Source of the DNA: JBMNMU01 sp050953505
Lineage (GTDB): Bacteria > Bacillota > Clostridia > Peptostreptococcales > Anaerovoracaceae
NCBI GenBank assembly: GCA_050953505.1
Contig: JBMNMU010000001.1
Span: forward strand, 2,170,001-2,234,000
Direction: 5' to 3'
DNA length: 64,000 nt
How positions within the stretch are numbered: the first letter of the stretch is position 1; every line of letters starts with the position of its first letter. Both the position numbers and the translations under genes were made by a program. Under the pieces are notes generated by a model. It saw only the letters and a list, made by a program, of their open reading frames with translations, was not told where the DNA came from and made no database searches. Below are positions 8,091 through 16,352 of this stretch, one piece after another.

Positions 8091-8279
8091 TTATAAATAA
8101 TCCTTGTATCTATCATCTGTTTCAGGTTCTTCTTTTTCATGGACTTTAAAATTTGATTCACCAGGGGAAGTCACATCCTCCACCTCTTCTTCTGGTTCGC
8201 AAATTGTTCCGTCTAAATACTCATCAATGACCTTGCCTGTTCCACAGGGATTATCCTTTTTTAATTCCTTTTCAGTCAT
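8091..8279 (-). CDS. Small acidic hypothetical protein
   Basis: The 62-residue protein begins MTEKELKKDNPCGTGKV and is strongly acidic in the second half (EPEEEVEDV, EKEEPETDD). Start chosen at ATG 8279, which has AAAGGAGG at 7 bases; an in-frame upstream ATG at 8297 lacks a site. There are two cysteines (NPCGTG, TICEPE) and no membrane segment. It lies between the leu promoter and a DUF951 gene on the same strand. I do not recognise a family. Position and ribosome binding site support a real gene. Confidence 0.6.
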   Translation of the reverse strand: MTEKELKKDNPCGTGKVIDEYLDGTICEPEEEVEDVTSPGESNFKVHEKEEPETDDRYKDYL

Positions 8280-8388
8280 TTTGCATCCTCCTTTCACAGT
8301 CCATCATGCTAATTAAATATATTATTCTCTTTGCTTTAATATTATGTACCCTTAAGCACACAATAAAAACATTAATTTTTATATTTAA

Positions 8389-8577
8389 TTATTCTTTCGG
8401 CCATACTTTTTTGATTCTCTTCTCCAAATCCTTTCGCTTAAGCCAAATCTGTGAATTGCAAGTAATGCATCTAATTCTGAAATCCATCCCTGTACGCATA
8501 ATCTCAAATCGATTCCCTCCGCAAGGATGGTTCTTTCGCAGCTCTACTTCATCTCCAGGGTTTAATTGAATAGGCAT
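8389..8577 (-). CDS. DUF951 family protein
   Basis: A 62-residue protein from ATG 8577 (AAGGAGG upstream). It has the hallmarks of DUF951: GDEVELRKNHPCGGNRFEIMRTGMDFRIRC with a C-G-G-N-x-F segment, then CITCNSQIWLKRKDLEKRIKKV. The cysteine pairs suggest a small metal-binding or nucleic-acid-binding fold, but the family has no agreed function that I know of. It sits next to serS on the same strand; in many Firmicutes it is found near translation genes. The longer frame to 8622 lacks a ribosome binding site. Confidence 0.85.
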   Translation of the reverse strand: MPIQLNPGDEVELRKNHPCGGNRFEIMRTGMDFRIRCITCNSQIWLKRKDLEKRIKKVWPKE

Positions 8578-8648
8578 ACTATACCTCCTTACTATGCTTT
8601 TGGGTGGGGATTCTTCGGGCATTTATTGGGTGATTATTGGATATATGC

Positions 8649-8678
8649 TGGATATTCAGGGGATTTACTGAATATCCA
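8649..8678. repeat. Perfect 11-bp inverted repeat between serS and the DUF951 gene
   Basis: TGGATATTCAG (8649-8659) and CTGAATATCCA (8668-8678) form a perfect stem with an 8-base loop. TTGGATA-type units recur several times around it (8630-8706). No T-run follows, so it is not a classical terminator. Confidence 0.7.
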
Positions 8679-8707
8679 CGAGTGTTTATTGGATATCCAT
8701 TGGATAA

Positions 8708-9982
8708 TTATTTTGTTATTTTATCTGTTCCCATGTATTCCCTTAGAGCTTCTGGAATAACTACCGACCCGTCTGCCTGCTGGTAATTTTCCAGAATCGC
8801 TGCACAAGTTCTCCCTACAGCAAGGCCGGATCCATTTAAGGTGTGGACAAATTCAGGCTTTCCTTTCGTTTCAGGCCTAAACCGGATGTTAGCCCTTCTT
8901 GCCTGGTAGCTTTCAAAATTACTGCAGGAGGATATTTCTACATATTTGCCGTAGCTAGGCATCCACACTTCAATATCATAGGTCATGGCTGAAGAAAATC
9001 CTAAGTCTCCTGTGCATAATCTAACGACTCTATAAGGAATTTCAAGGCGCTTTAAAACCTCCTCTGCGGCCCCCAGAAGGGATTCTAGCTCCTCATAGGA
9101 TTCCTCCGGTTTAACAAATTTAACCAGTTCCACCTTGTTAAATTGATGCTGTCTGATTAAGCCCCTAGTATCTCTCCCAGCGGATCCTGCTTCTTTTCTA
9201 AAGCAAGGTGTATAAGCGGTGTAATAAATTGGCAGATCCTTTTCTTCAAGAATCTCATCGCCACGAAGGTTTGTTACTGGAACTTCAGCCGTTGGTATTA
9301 GGAAGAAGTCTTTTGCCGGTAGCCAAAACATGTCATCTTCAAATTTTGGAAGCTGCCCGGTACCTGTCATGGCCTCTCTGTTTACCATAAAAGGCGGAAG
9401 GATTTCTGTATATCCATGTTCCTTTGTATGAAGATCTAACATGAAATTGATAATTGAGCGTTCAAGCCGCGCCCCTAGACCCTTGTAAACTGTAAACCTA
9501 GCTCCGGATACTTTTGCAGCTCTTTCAAAATCCAAAATGTCTAGATCTTGCCCTACATCCCAATGAGCTTTATGTTCAAAGTCAAAAGTCCTTGGCTCTC
9601 CCCATTTTCTGATTTCTACATTATCTTCGTCACTTTTCCCTACGGGAACCAGAGGATTTGGTGTGTTTGGAATATTTAATAGCAAGGTTCTGATTTCTTC
9701 TTCAATACCGCTAACTTCCTCATCTAATTTTTTAATCTCCTCGGACAAGGTCTTCATTTCTTTCATCAACTCAGTGGTGTCTTGCCCAGCCTTTTTTAGT
9801 TTAGGAATTTCCTTAGAGTCTTGTTTTTGTTTATTCTTCATTTGTTCAACGGAGCCTAAAATGCTTCTTCGTTTTTCATCAAGCTCCAAAACACGGCCAA
9901 TCTCATAATCACCTTGACCTCTAGATTCAACGGATTTTTTTATTTCATCAAAACTTTCTCTTATTTTCTTTATATCTAACAT
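8708..9982 (-). CDS. serS: Seryl-tRNA synthetase
   Basis: SerRS charges tRNA-Ser. It has the normal 424 residues: an N-terminal antiparallel coiled-coil arm (about residues 30-105, rich in Lys/Glu: LKKAGQDTTELMKEMKTL), then the class II catalytic core. Motif 2 is FRKEAGSAGRDTRGLIRQHQFNKVELVKF, and motif 3 is near the C-terminus (GRTCAAILENYQQADGSVVIP). Start ATG with AAGGAGATAAG. It follows the glutamine synthetase gene by 34 bases on the same strand, with a short CCATG...CATGG hairpin between them, so the two are probably co-transcribed. I found no T-box of its own upstream. Confidence 0.98.
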   Translation of the reverse strand: MLDIKKIRESFDEIKKSVESRGQGDYEIGRVLELDEKRRSILGSVEQMKNKQKQDSKEIPKLKKAGQDTTELMKEMKTLSEEIKKLDEEVSGIEEEIRTLLLNIPNTPNPLVPVGKSDEDNVEIRKWGEPRTFDFEHKAHWDVGQDLDILDFERAAKVSGARFTVYKGLGARLERSIINFMLDLHTKEHGYTEILPPFMVNREAMTGTGQLPKFEDDMFWLPAKDFFLIPTAEVPVTNLRGDEILEEKDLPIYYTAYTPCFRKEAGSAGRDTRGLIRQHQFNKVELVKFVKPEESYEELESLLGAAEEVLKRLEIPYRVVRLCTGDLGFSSAMTYDIEVWMPSYGKYVEISSCSNFESYQARRANIRFRPETKGKPEFVHTLNGSGLAVGRTCAAILENYQQADGSVVIPEALREYMGTDKITK

Positions 9983-10016
9983 CTTATCTTATCTCCTTCC
10001 ATGGAATTTCATGGGC

Positions 10017-11927
10017 TTAATATAATAAGTTTTTCTTATACTCTGTGTAAGTATCTACTAATTGCTGAGTTTTTTCTTGCATTTCAATCTGTAAATGGGA
10101 AGCCTCTTCATATTCAAAGTTATCTAATGCTTCTTTAATTCTTGTTAATAATGATTTTCTTTGAATTTTATCTCGCCCTAAATAGATTCTCAATTCCTGT
10201 ATTTTTTCCCAATTTAGTACATCTAGATCTGTACAGTCGTTGTCTAAATGACATTTTTTACATTCTCTCACCAGCTTCATGGTGTTTGGAATAATCCTAT
10301 TATGCAATTCGGTTGCCCATGCTGCTGTAATCGCTTCTTTATAGGATTCCAAAGAAAGCGGGTCTAATACACCTTCCTTCTGAATAACCTTCATTTTTTC
10401 AGGATATTCATCAAAGGCAGAGATGCTTTCCCAAACAGTCCTAGGTGCTTTGCCAAATAACCGTTCTCTTTCTTCCTCAGTGTATTCTGCATATACATCT
10501 TTTTCACTTCGGTAAGCCCTTCCTGTTTCCAGATAAAAATCCTCTTGGCCTTCTCGCTTTGACAAGGATGCTTCTAGCTCCTTAGGAGTCTTTTTTGCCT
10601 CCAGTGCTGCTTTGATTCCGTCCAGCATCGTCATGTATGCTGTTGCCAGCACCAGGTAGGTATTGCTTTTGGGGTTAGGTGACCTGAGCTCTAGTCTAGT
10701 GGACAATGGATTATTGGTATCTCTCACCAATCCTATTAGCACCGTTCTGTTTCGTGACGGATTTTCCACTGTGTGGCCAATGGAAGTCACTATGCAAACA
10801 GGCGCCTCAAATCCAGGCTTTAATCTATTCAATGCATCATTTGAGGATGCAATAAAGGGGTTCATTATTTCATAATTCTTCAACATACCCAGTAAAGCTC
10901 CAAAGCCTATAGGGCTCATGAAATCCGAGTCCTTGTCTTTGGCTGAAAACAGATTCACCCTTTCCCCATTTTTTAATTTGGCCGCAACACCGATGTGAGT
11001 ATGTTCTCCGCTGCCTGCAACGCCATCCATTGGTTTGGCCATAAAGGTTACATCCAGGCCGTGCATCCTGAAAATATCCTTTACTACATATTTAACCTGG
11101 TTCTCATTATCTGCCGCCTGCATGGGAGTGCTGTATCTCCAGTCTATTTCAAGCTGTTCCATGACATGGTCGTATACGCCGGAATTTGTTAAGCTAGCCT
11201 TAACGCCCCCTACCTCTTTATGTCCCATTTCCATCTTGAATCCATATTGATCTAAAATGAGCAAGGATTTCTCAAGAGATGTTCTTACCGGGCCTATGGT
11301 TCTTTTCCAGTATTGTTCTTTTAGTATCTGAGAAGTAGTCAGCTGCTCTCTGTCTGCTTTTTCGTGGGGGGTCTTCACCCAGAATTCCAGCTCTGTGGCC
11401 GCTGTAAGGTCAATATCTTCTATTTCGTCCACGGAGTTAATAGGTATATGGTCAAATATATATGGGTTTTTTGTGATAAGCTCTAAAAGCTCTTTCTTAA
11501 ATGTATTGACGGCATCACGCAAAATAACCCGTGAGCCAACCTCATAACTATCGTTGTGAACAAGAAAGGAAGGAATTCTAAGAGTCCCTACAGGAAGATT
11601 GGTATCTTCTGAAATAAAGCTATAATTGTAGTCCACATACCAGTTAACATCCAAATCTGGTATAATATCTACTTTTGCATTATTTAAGTCTGCAATCTTT
11701 GGAAGGACAACGCTGGAGCCGTCTGTTTGGACACCAGAGGTCAACAGCTCATCGATTTCCTCAATAAATAATTTTACAGGTATCTTTTCATCTGTATCAT
11801 GGCCTCCGATATCGATGCCAACAAGGGATACAAATTTAACCTCAGGATGGTTCTCTAACAGTTCGATGATGTCTTCTTTATTATGTTTCTCTGCCGGGAT
11901 ATTGAATAGCATCTTGTTCAGCATCAT
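10017..11927 (-). CDS. Glutamine synthetase, long clostridial type
   Basis: It makes glutamine from glutamate, ammonia and ATP. At 636 residues it is longer than GSI-alpha (about 445) and shorter than GSIII (about 700), and matches the long GSI-like form of clostridia. Catalytic marks are DGSSVVLPK (beta-grasp), GVAGSGEHTHIGVAAK (ATP site), the NPSRNRTVLIG loop and TRLELRSPNPKSNTYLVLATAYMTMLDGI. An unusual C-terminal region contains a CKKCHLDNDC cysteine group and a tail RIKEALDNFEYEEASHLQ that resembles a UVR-type helical hairpin. Start ATG with GAGAGGAG. serS follows closely. No TnrA/GlnR-type site was recognised upstream. Its role as the main GS is inference. Confidence 0.88.
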   Translation of the reverse strand: MMLNKMLFNIPAEKHNKEDIIELLENHPEVKFVSLVGIDIGGHDTDEKIPVKLFIEEIDELLTSGVQTDGSSVVLPKIADLNNAKVDIIPDLDVNWYVDYNYSFISEDTNLPVGTLRIPSFLVHNDSYEVGSRVILRDAVNTFKKELLELITKNPYIFDHIPINSVDEIEDIDLTAATELEFWVKTPHEKADREQLTTSQILKEQYWKRTIGPVRTSLEKSLLILDQYGFKMEMGHKEVGGVKASLTNSGVYDHVMEQLEIDWRYSTPMQAADNENQVKYVVKDIFRMHGLDVTFMAKPMDGVAGSGEHTHIGVAAKLKNGERVNLFSAKDKDSDFMSPIGFGALLGMLKNYEIMNPFIASSNDALNRLKPGFEAPVCIVTSIGHTVENPSRNRTVLIGLVRDTNNPLSTRLELRSPNPKSNTYLVLATAYMTMLDGIKAALEAKKTPKELEASLSKREGQEDFYLETGRAYRSEKDVYAEYTEEERERLFGKAPRTVWESISAFDEYPEKMKVIQKEGVLDPLSLESYKEAITAAWATELHNRIIPNTMKLVRECKKCHLDNDCTDLDVLNWEKIQELRIYLGRDKIQRKSLLTRIKEALDNFEYEEASHLQIEMQEKTQQLVDTYTEYKKNLLY

Positions 11928-12058
11928 ATCTTTTCAGCTCCTCTCACTTGGTATTCTGCTCAACCATATAATGATTTGCTATTGCAGAATTAATATATAA
12001 ATTTATAAAGTTTCTTGGGAATTCCTTCATATCTACATTATTCTAAAAGTTAATTATA

Positions 12059-12070
12059 CCCCTAAAGGGG
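12059..12070. repeat. CCCCTAAAGGGG hairpin upstream of glutamine synthetase
   Basis: A short G+C palindrome stands in the AT-rich leader region about 130 bases before the glutamine synthetase start. It may mark the end of the leader or a small regulatory hairpin. The rest of 11928-12090 shows no gene. Confidence 0.4.
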
Positions 12071-12104
12071 GCATATTTCCAGTATTAATTTACTATTCCA
12101 GGCT

Positions 12105-12535
12105 GTAGGGGTGGTTATCAGCTGACCCAAGTTAAAGCCGAGGCATGGTTTGGTGAAGGTTGGCTGTTGCCGGGTTGTGTTGGGTTGTGTTGGGTTGGGT
12201 TTAGGGAGAGCATGGATTGTGAGTGGTTAGGCCGGGTTGGGGTTGGCAGGGTTGGGCAGGGCTGGGTTGGACTGGGGCTGGGGGAATTTGGTTGTAGCTG
12301 ACCGGGCTATGATATGGTCGGTAGCTGGTCGGTATTAGGTTATGTACTTTCCGCGTTGGGAAGTGGTGAGATCTGGCTAGACTGCTTAGCCTAGGAGGGC
12401 CAGACTCAAGCTAGTAAGGCTTGCAATAAGTCATAGGTGGGTCGACCCAGCCGCTGTCCTAGTCTGGGCTGGTCTTAGCTTTCCGGGTATAAGGCTTGGT
12501 GGACCTAAGCAGGTAGGCTTGGCCGGCGTGTTGAG
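12105..12535 (+). repeat. G-rich, strand-asymmetric low-complexity tract with G-quadruplex motifs
   Basis: The plus strand is dominated by GGGTT, GGTTGG and GGCTGG units, very unlike the surrounding AT-rich DNA. Between 12171 and 12290 there are about a dozen G3+ tracts separated by 2-7 bases, which satisfies the simple G-quadruplex rule several times. Further right are small palindromes, such as TGGGTCGACCCA (12437-12448), and a CCAGCC...GGCTGG hairpin (about 12447-12472). No open frame with a ribosome binding site is present. Confidence 0.8.
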
Positions 12536-12536
12536 G

Positions 12537-12941
12537 TTCCTACAATTTCTGCCGATTTATTGATTTTGTAGGAATTTTGGGCGATTGTTCCTACAAATTC
12601 CCGCTGAAAACTCAAATGTGTAGGAACACAGTGGCGGAAGTTCCTACACTTTCCCTATTTAGATCCCATTTTCGTAGGAACTTTACCTAGTTTTCCTACT
12701 TTTCCCCCTAAAAATCCGAAAAATGTAGGAATTAACCCTTGGATTTTCCTACATTTTCTTCATTAATGCCTACTTTCGTAGGAAATTTACCCAATTTTTC
12801 CTACATTGTCTTCCCTAATATCTAAAAAGTGCAGGAACTTTAATTTGCACTTTCCTACACTTTCGCCATTTCCACTTGGTGTTGTAGGAACTTTGGCCAT
12901 TTTTCCTGCATATTCTGCCTAATATCTAAAAAATGTAGGAC
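12537..12941. repeat. Eight-unit ~52 bp array of inverted TTCCTACA / TGTAGGAA motifs
   Basis: TTCCTACA-type motifs start at 12537, 12588, 12641, 12693, 12746, 12798, 12852 and 12903. TGTAGGAA-type motifs start at 12567, 12619, 12673, 12724, 12777, 12830, 12883 and 12934. Same-motif spacing is 51-54 (mean about 52.4). The distance from TTCCTACA to TGTAGGAA is 30-32, and from TGTAGGAA to the next TTCCTACA 20-22. These equal five, three and two helical turns. Sequences between motifs are only loosely conserved (TTTC..CC.AATATCTAAAAA). No gene is encoded. Confidence 0.9.
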
Positions 12942-13019
12942 AAAAACCATATCTGCTCACAAATTTATTGCAACACTCTCGCTAATATGATTGATAATAA
13001 TTGAATTTTCAATTATTCT

Positions 13020-13787
13020 ATCTATACATAGTAAATATAACAAAGAACCAAATTGTATCTTTTCAAGATTGTAGCGTTTCGACTTAGATCTGCTTGTAGT
13101 CTGGAGAACTGAGGCTCCTTACAATTTTTTAGAAATGAGTAAGGATAAACTTAGTATATTGCCTATTTATAATATTGTTGCATTATTATCTAAGGTGGGG
13201 CTATGTTTGAATGCCTGTGTCTCCATAGAAATAAAAACAAGAAAGGACAAATATTGTATATTGGATATTTACAATGTTATAGCATTTCATCTTAGATCGT
13301 GCTGTATTTTGGGAAACTGTGGATTCATACAAATTTTTAAGAAATAATAAAGGATAAGCATTTTATAGCGCCCATATCATGTTATTTTCATTTTAAATTG
13401 GTCTGTTTAAAAAACTGTAGCTTATGTAATTTTTAGGGAAACAAACGAATTGTATACTGCCTATTTACAATATGGTTAGCGTTTATCTTAGACCATCTAT
13501 AGTTTTAAAAAACTGCAGCTAATACAAATTTTTAAGAACAAGAAAGGATAAACGAATTGTATACTGCCCATTTACAATATATATTATTTTCATCTTAGGC
13601 CGGTCTGTAGCTTAGAAAGCTGTGGCTTCATACAAGGTTTTAAGAAATGAGTAAGGATGAACATAGTACATTGCCTAATGTAATAGCATTTTTATATTAT
13701 GCCAGTCTGTAGTTATAAAACAGCCTGTTGTTTCCAAAATGTTGCTTATACAAATTATGATGAAAGGAAAGGAGGAGCAAGGTAGAG
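13020..13787 (+). repeat. Degenerate ~100 bp direct-repeat array
   Basis: About seven decayed units follow one another. Unit boundaries (at TACAAATTTTTAAGAAA-like sequence) fall near 13120, 13225, 13328, 13425, 13523, 13631 and 13749, giving periods of 97-118. A recognisable unit has, in order: AAGGATAAACGAATTGTAT, CTGCCTATTTACAATAT, a CATCTTAGACC segment, GTCTGTAG, an AAACTGTGGCT segment, then TACAA. ATTGTA and TACAAT within the unit can pair (11-base loop). The last unit runs into the ribosome binding site of the DUF523 gene. A 70-codon frame at 13135-13347 is incidental. Confidence 0.8.
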
Positions 13788-14243
13788 GTGAGAAAAATAC
13801 TTGTAAGCTCCTGTCTATTGGGAGACCCAGTGAGATATGATGGCCAGGCAAAACCTTGCTTGGACAAACGCTTTCTTCAATGGAAAGAAGAAAGCCGTAT
13901 GATTCCTATATGTCCTGAAGTTTTCGGAGGCCTACCTACTCCCCGTGCCCCGTCCCAGAGATTGGGAGATGAAATTATTGGCAGCACTGGGGAAAACGTT
14001 ACAAGAGAATTTACTCTTGGCGCTTTGGAGGCAGTAAGGCTAGCCGAGGAAAATGAGGTAGCTTTTGCAATTATGAAATCAAAAAGTCCTTCCTGTGGAA
14101 GCAAAATGATTTATGATGGTAGCTTCACAGGCCGATTAATCCAAGGGGAAGGCTTGGCTGTAGAGTATCTGAGGAAAGCCGGCTACATCGTATTTGATGA
14201 AAATGAATTAGACCAAGCAGAGCTTTTATTAGCTGAGGAATAG
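13788..14243 (+). CDS. DUF523 family protein
   Basis: A 151-residue protein starting at GTG, with GGAGGAGC about 11 bases upstream. The N-terminus KILVSSCLLGDPVRYDGQAK, then MIPICPEVFGGLPTPR and KSKSPSCGSKMIYDGSFTG, are the conserved DUF523 segments. Conserved cysteines (Cys9, Cys in ICPEV, Cys in SPSCGS) suggest a metal or Fe-S site; the family is small and cytoplasmic and its role is not established, to my knowledge. The gene stands alone directly after the repeat array, and no promoter was clearly seen inside the repeats. Confidence 0.88.
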   Translation: MRKILVSSCLLGDPVRYDGQAKPCLDKRFLQWKEESRMIPICPEVFGGLPTPRAPSQRLGDEIIGSTGENVTREFTLGALEAVRLAEENEVAFAIMKSKSPSCGSKMIYDGSFTGRLIQGEGLAVEYLRKAGYIVFDENELDQAELLLAEE

Positions 14244-14424
14244 TAAAGTTATTTGCCATTTAGCGCAATTATCCCACTTGTGTTTATAGGTGCGCTATCA
14301 ATTAGCCGTAGTAGCCATGAGGTAACGAGCACACAATTCCAAGCAGCATAATATTTACACTCGTAGGCAAGTAGAATTCAATTGGGCTAGTAACATTGCC
14401 CTGTGAAATAGGATCAGCAGTTGT

Positions 14425-14500
14425 TTCATGTACTCATTTGCACCAATAGATTCTAGTAGTAGGTTCATGTACTCATTTGCACCAATAGATTCTAGTAGTA
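14425..14500. repeat. Tandem 39-bp duplication
   Basis: Two identical copies (14425-14461 and 14464-14500) beginning TTCATGTACTCATTTGC and ending TTCTAGTAGTA lie with a 39-base period in the 346-base gap before the HerA-like gene. The identity points to a recent duplication. The rest of the gap holds no gene. Confidence 0.9.
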
Positions 14501-14589
14501 ATTAAATAAGCATTTATAGTACTCAGTACGCTAGACTCTTATTGAAGTCATTATTTGACTTTATCGTAGTCTTTAAAGGAGAGTTAATT

Positions 14590-16113
14590 ATGTATTTAAA
14601 TGATAAGATATGGATTGGAAAAGGAGACAACCCCGTTTATTTACTGCCTTCCATGGCTAATAGACACGGTCTTATTGCAGGAGCCACTGGCACAGGAAAA
14701 ACCGTTACTTTAAAGGTTTTGGCTGAATCCTTTAGCGATATGGGGGTTCCCGTATTTCTATCTGATGTAAAGGGAGATTTGGCAGGCCTTGTTGCTCCAG
14801 GACAGGAAAACCCGAAGCTCAAGGAAAGACTTGAAGGGCTTGGGATTAGTGATTTTACATGCAAATCCTACCCTGTTCAATTTTGGGACTTGTTTGGTGA
14901 AAAAGGCCATCCCGTCCGCACCACGATATCAGAAATGGGTGCCCTTTTATTATCCAGAATACTAGAATTAAACGATACTCAAAGCGGCGTATTGGAAATT
15001 GTTTTTCGAATCGCTGACGATAACGGTCTTTTGCTTTTAGATTTAAAGGACCTGAGAGCGATGATACAGTATGTGGGCGAAAATGCCAAGGAGTACACAT
15101 TAGACTATGGCAACATCTCTTCACAAAGTATTGGGGCCATTCTTCGCCGGCTGATCAGACTGGAGGATCAAGGGGGTAACTTTTTCTTTGGAGAGCCTGA
15201 TCTTGATATTTATGACTGGATAAAAACTACACCAGAAGGCCGCGGAATGATTAACATTCTACATAGTGAAAAACTATTTCTTTCACCAACTCTCTATTCT
15301 ACTTTTATGTTATGGATGCTTTCGGAGATTTTTGAATCTTTACCAGAATGCGGAGATCTAAAGAAGCCTAAAATGGTATTTTTCTTTGATGAAGCTCACT
15401 TACTATTTGATGATGCGCCGAAAATTCTTCTTCAAAAAATTCAACAGGTAGTCAGATTAATACGTTCTAAGGGTGTTGGTATTTACTTTATTACGCAAAA
15501 CCCTACGGACCTGCCAAATGATGTATTAAGTCAATTAGGAAATCGCATCCAGCATGCTCTTCGCGCCTATACCCCAGCAGAAATTAAAAAAGTGGAAGCG
15601 GCTGCCGATTCCTTTAGGCCTAATCCTGCCTTTGATACTCAGACGGCCATTGCTGAATTGGCCACCGGAGAAGCGCTAATTTCCTGCCTAGACGAGGAGG
15701 GAAGACCAGGGGTTGTGGAGCGTGCCATGGTACTTCCGCCACAAAGCCAATTTGGTACTATTGACGACTCCCTTCGAAAGCAGATCATAGCAGCATCACC
15801 CATGGCAGGAAAATATGATAGGCAAATAGACAGAATATCTGCTTATGAGCATCTCCGTGAAAAAGCCGCCAAGGAGCAGCAGGAGCAAGAATTAGAAGCC
15901 CAGCGCATAGAAAAGCAGAAACAGTGGGAAGCAGAAGAAAAGGCGAGAAATGCTGAGATAAAGAAAAGTCAGCAAACAGGAAGAAGAAGCTCCGGTACTG
16001 GCTACAAGAGACAAACACCTATCGAAAAAGCAACCAATGCTGTTTTAAGTACCATTGGCCGCGAAGTCGGCAGAACCTTGTTTCGAGGAATACTTGGATC
16101 ATTAAAAAAGTAA
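14590..16113 (+). CDS. HerA-like P-loop ATPase (DUF853 / YjgR type)
   Basis: A 507-residue cytoplasmic ATPase. The Walker A motif GATGTGKTVTLK lies near residue 31, and the Walker B-like VFFFDEAHLLFDDAP near residue 275. SKGVGIYFITQNPTDLP is the sensor segment of the HerA/FtsK superfamily. The DUF853 signature FLSDVKGDLAGLVAPG follows Walker A. The C-terminus (about 420-475) is a Gln/Glu/Lys-rich helix (EKAAKEQQEQELEAQRIEKQ), likely coiled-coil. Start at ATG 14590 with AAAGGAGAG; the frame is open to 14542 but lacks a site there. No NurA-like nuclease is adjacent, so a DNA-end-processing role is not supported here. Probable stand-alone translocase of unknown role. Confidence 0.88.
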   Translation: MYLNDKIWIGKGDNPVYLLPSMANRHGLIAGATGTGKTVTLKVLAESFSDMGVPVFLSDVKGDLAGLVAPGQENPKLKERLEGLGISDFTCKSYPVQFWDLFGEKGHPVRTTISEMGALLLSRILELNDTQSGVLEIVFRIADDNGLLLLDLKDLRAMIQYVGENAKEYTLDYGNISSQSIGAILRRLIRLEDQGGNFFFGEPDLDIYDWIKTTPEGRGMINILHSEKLFLSPTLYSTFMLWMLSEIFESLPECGDLKKPKMVFFFDEAHLLFDDAPKILLQKIQQVVRLIRSKGVGIYFITQNPTDLPNDVLSQLGNRIQHALRAYTPAEIKKVEAAADSFRPNPAFDTQTAIAELATGEALISCLDEEGRPGVVERAMVLPPQSQFGTIDDSLRKQIIAASPMAGKYDRQIDRISAYEHLREKAAKEQQEQELEAQRIEKQKQWEAEEKARNAEIKKSQQTGRRSSGTGYKRQTPIEKATNAVLSTIGREVGRTLFRGILGSLKK

Positions 16114-16134
16114 ATAAGGCGTAATTTTTTCTAA

Positions 16135-16230
16135 AGGTAAAGCCAGCCAACCTTTCGTAAGAGAAACTAGGCTGGCTGACCTTTTACAAAGATAACTAAC
16201 CAACCAACCTTTTGTAAAGATAACTAACCA
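16135..16230. repeat. Stem-loop followed by a 28-bp direct repeat after the HerA-like gene
   Basis: AGCCAGCC and GGCTGGCT (16141-16178) form a stem with a long loop. Then CCTTTTACAAAGATAACTAACCA (given in part: 16180-16202) recurs at 16208-16230 with two changes. It may serve as an imperfect terminator for the upstream gene. Confidence 0.55.
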
Positions 16231-16352
16231 TCCAGCTTTCATTTGCATAATATTTTGAATTTTTGATTATTATCTTTTTGTAAGGGTATGAAAACCTAAT
16301 ATAAAAGTGCTATACGAACTTAAGATTTTACCCATGAAAGGAGTAAGCAGCT

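Noticed and set aside
9983..10016. A T-box or other riboswitch in front of serS
   Set aside because: Only 34 bases separate serS from the preceding gene; they hold a short hairpin and the ribosome binding site.
12537..12941. CRISPR-like array
   Set aside because: The motif alternates in orientation every 20-32 bp, the conserved part is only 8 bp, and the sequences between motifs are related to each other. CRISPR arrays have long identical direct repeats and unrelated spacers. No cas genes are present.
13135..13347. 70-codon plus-strand open frame in the 100-bp repeats
   Set aside because: It lies entirely within degenerate repeats, has no ribosome binding site, and the other units do not keep the frame.
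14590..16113. HerA-NurA type or anti-phage defence system
   Set aside because: The ATPase is of the DUF853 type, with no NurA, SIR2 or other effector gene beside it; flanking genes are metabolic.
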